A stretch of DNA of 16,085 nucleotides from Legionellales bacterium (GTDB lineage Bacteria > Pseudomonadota > Gammaproteobacteria > Berkiellales > Berkiellaceae), in assembly GCA_023266435.1 (NCBI GenBank), contig JAHFQF010000026.1:1-16085 (forward strand), read 5' to 3'. This document shows positions 14,699 to 16,085 of the stretch, one piece after another; within the stretch, counting starts at the first letter, position 1; each line of letters begins with the position of its first letter. A program made the translations under genes and the position numbers. A model generated the notes under the pieces. That model was given only the letters and a program-made list of their open reading frames with translations. It was not told the origin of the DNA and ran no database searches.

Positions 14699-14784
14699 AA
14701 TTTATACCATTGTCGACATAAAAAAATTGCACTATATATAAAAAGAAAATGTAACATTAAAATCCAAGAGATTGCTTCTAACAT
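14668..14784 (-). CDS. Small membrane protein (38 aa), first gene of the minus-strand row
   Basis: A short gene with a hydrophobic helix (ISWILMLHFLFIYSAIFL, residues 5-22) and an aromatic, basic tail (CRQWYKLWQKNWKKQK). GGAG (14795-14792) lies 7 nt before the ATG at 14784; an in-frame ATG at 14790 is too close to that site. The 3' end overlaps the first 31 nt of the 88-aa gene in another frame. The ribosome site, charge pattern and neat fit in the operon argue that it is real. The shape resembles type I toxin or small stress membrane proteins, but no specific family is recognised. Confidence 0.5.
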   Translation of the reverse strand: MLEAISWILMLHFLFIYSAIFLCRQWYKLWQKNWKKQK

Positions 14785-14859
14785 TATCATTCTCCGTTTC
14801 TGCTGCTTTATATAATATTAAATATATTACAAAAAGTTGAATAATTGCTAAATTTCTCT
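14785..14859 (-). promoter_or_regulatory. AT-rich leader with possible promoter for the small membrane-protein row
   Basis: Between the beta-barrel stop and the 38-aa gene, the minus strand carries TATTAT (14817-14812) with TTCAAC (14841-14836) 18 nt upstream. TTGTAA lies between them, close to TATAAA. The boxes are poor and the region is nearly all A/T, so the exact promoter cannot be assigned. No terminator hairpin for the beta-barrel gene is evident, so read-through is possible. Confidence 0.25.
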
Positions 14860-15582
14860 TTAAAATAAATAAGAAATTCCAAGTCTGAGATTATGAGATA
14901 TATGACTTCCTACAGTATAAATATCACCATCTGTTTTATTAGATATTTTATTTTTTAATCCGAAAGAACAAACATATTCAATACGACCAGACCAGTTCTT
15001 ACTAAAAATATGTTCGATACCGATTCCAGGGGCTAATTTAAATTTCCATTCAGATACTGAACTACTATTATTTTCAGAAACAGAAATATTATTCATTTCA
15101 ATAGAAGTCATTTTATCGCTGAACTTATCTTTACTTATTTCAAATCCAGGTCTTAAATATATCATACAATCTTTATTAATTAATTTTCCAAATCTTGTAG
15201 ATAAATTTAAAATTATTTCTTTTTTATAGTTAGATTTGAATTTAACTTTCATAGGTAATCTTAATAAAGGATGAACAACAGCTACAGAATGATTTTTCCA
15301 ATCATTGGCTCTATCATAATAAATCCCAATTTCGCCACCAATATAGAATTCATTATTAAATATTTTTCCATACCCCCCATGAAGACCAAATAATGCACCA
15401 TATTTAGTGTAATTATTAGAATAAGAAGTGGGCATTATTTTTTTTGCGGTTGTTGTAATAGGTGAAACCTCATATTTAATATCTCGTTTTGTGGCACCTA
15501 AGGATGCGCCCAAATAGGCTCCATTGAAAGAAGAAGCCATTGCAGATGTAGAAATAAATAATATTAATAATGTTTTTTTCAT
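14860..15582 (-). CDS. Outer-membrane beta-barrel protein
   Basis: A 240-aa protein with a signal peptide (MKKTLLILFISTSAMA, cleavage after AMA at residue 17) and a mature start SSFNGAYLGASLGATKRDI, typical of small OmpA-like or porin-like barrels. Alternating hydrophobic and polar strands follow (FGLHGGYGKIFNNEFYIGGE, then IGIYYDRAN; later KLAPGIGIEHIF, SGRIEYVCSFGL). It ends with HNLRLGISYLF, an aromatic C-terminal beta-signal for BAM insertion. An eight-strand barrel is likely from the length. It has a strong AGGAG (15594-15590) 7 nt before the ATG. A perfect 10-bp inverted repeat lies just upstream. Similar proteins are common surface antigens in alphaproteobacterial endosymbionts; the exact family was not checked. 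Confidence 0.75.
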   Translation of the reverse strand: MKKTLLILFISTSAMASSFNGAYLGASLGATKRDIKYEVSPITTTAKKIMPTSYSNNYTKYGALFGLHGGYGKIFNNEFYIGGEIGIYYDRANDWKNHSVAVVHPLLRLPMKVKFKSNYKKEIILNLSTRFGKLINKDCMIYLRPGFEISKDKFSDKMTSIEMNNISVSENNSSSVSEWKFKLAPGIGIEHIFSKNWSGRIEYVCSFGLKNKISNKTDGDIYTVGSHISHNLRLGISYLF

Positions 15583-15604
15583 TTAAAATCTCCTGATGAT
15601 AGGG

Positions 15605-15639
15605 AAGTTAAAGTAAACATTAATTGAATACTTTAACTT
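15605..15639. repeat. Perfect 10-bp inverted repeat upstream of the beta-barrel gene
   Basis: AAGTTAAAGT (15605-15614) and ACTTTAACTT (15630-15639) enclose 15 nt. On the minus strand it lies after the stop of the cysteine-rich gene and before the ribosome site of the barrel gene. There is a T-run only on the plus-strand side (15641-15648), where no gene ends. It may be a terminator or attenuator for the upstream gene, or an operator for the barrel gene. Confidence 0.5.
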
Positions 15640-15649
15640 ATTTTTTTTC

Positions 15650-16085
15650 TTAACGGGGTTCAGTTACGTCATAACAGACAGATAAAATACCTGATGGATT
15701 AATAACAGGTAGGAATGAACACCAAAATTTTCTATCTAAAAGTCCTTGAAATGCATCGGGAATAGTAATATTTCGAGTATAACAACATGCCATATCTGTA
15801 TATTCTTCTAAAGGAGCCATAGTGAATCCATTCGATGCTAGATTGCATACACCTAAATCTTTATCCCAAAGATTTACCAAATAGGTAACTAAAGAAGAAG
15901 ACATTTGTTCGAATTTATTTTCACATATTTGAGCAAATACATAAGGCATAGCTGAAGGAGCTGGAGACGGTAAAGGTGACATTGAAGGACATGGGACTAT
16001 ATCTTTATCATAATAATCTTTTGCTCCATTCCATATACTTTCATATACTCCAACAGCTAATCCACTGATAATTATGCTTTTAATC
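15650..16085 (-). CDS. Cysteine-rich exported protein, 5' end outside the window
   Basis: The frame is open from the right window edge to the TAA at 15652-15650, so the internal ATG at 15982 is not the likely start and about 144 residues are visible. The visible N-terminal part is hydrophobic (IKSIIISGLAVGV) and fits the core of a signal peptide or membrane anchor. It is followed by YESIWNGAKDYYDKDIVPCP, a Pro-rich linker (SPLPSPAPSA) and a domain containing six more cysteines (QICENK, LGVCNL, ACCYT, FWCSF, SVCYD), seven in all. Such spacing suggests disulfide bonds in an exported protein. I do not recognise the family. It lies upstream of the beta-barrel gene on the same strand, 67 bp away, so both may act in the envelope. 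Confidence 0.6.
   Translation of the reverse strand, partial: IKSIIISGLAVGVYESIWNGAKDYYDKDIVPCPSMSPLPSPAPSAMPYVFAQICENKFEQMSSSLVTYLVNLWDKDLGVCNLASNGFTMAPLEEYTDMACCYTRNITIPDAFQGLLDRKFWCSFLPVINPSGILSVCYDVTEPR

Noticed and set aside
15650..15982. A 110-aa gene starting at the ATG at 15982
   Set aside because: The frame continues without a stop to the window edge and includes a hydrophobic export-like segment, so 15982 is an internal Met.

Overview
The window is AT-rich bacterial DNA in two halves. Positions 1 to about 10765 are one plus-strand block of tightly packed tailed-phage virion genes. Positions 11900 to 16085 are minus-strand, host-like or accessory genes that are visibly more AT-rich. 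Between them lie a 564-bp non-coding stretch full of inverted repeats and one plus-strand gene of unknown function. The low G+C, a short outer-membrane beta-barrel protein with a terminal Phe, a DUF29 gene and an ISAs1-type transposase would fit an AT-rich, possibly intracellular Gram-negative bacterium carrying a prophage. The species cannot be fixed from the sequence, and the Rickettsiales/Holosporales-like impression is inference.

Phage half. The first gene is a tail-fibre-like protein that is open through the left window edge. It is followed by a structural protein with a complete set of motifs seen in podovirus-like phages (IQRDGT, DGQWVRF, a propeller-like middle, RFESNSAGG near the end), and then by a small unknown protein. 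A short gap with a good ribosome site precedes four virion-associated proteins: a Pro-rich then Gly/Ala-rich protein, a second protein sharing a domain with it, a 716-aa helical protein and a 734-aa helical protein. Stop/start overlaps (ATGA, TAATG, or abutting stop and start) tie the block into one or two operons. The last four resemble internal or ejection proteins by composition, neighbourhood and short motifs only.

Middle. Positions 10766-11329 hold a candidate promoter, a strong ribosome site with only an 8-codon frame, and six successive inverted repeats. One loop carries CACCTCCTTTC, identical to the anti-Shine-Dalgarno tail of 16S rRNA. Read on the other strand, the same element is a strong Shine-Dalgarno site in a loop with its ATG in the stem. 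The last repeat looks like a terminator. A second promoter with a perfect TATAAT then precedes the 187-aa gene.

Right half, in transcription order (right to left): a cysteine-rich exported protein cut by the right edge, a beta-barrel protein, then a compact six-gene row. That row is three small one-helix membrane proteins (38, 88 and 55 aa), a DUF29 protein, a full-length ISAs1-family DDE transposase, and an exported 262-aa protein. The transposase has no room for terminal repeats outside its own reading frame. It is 5 bp from the DUF29 gene and overlaps the exported-protein gene, whose ribosome site lies inside the transposase frame. This may be a transposase domesticated into an operon.
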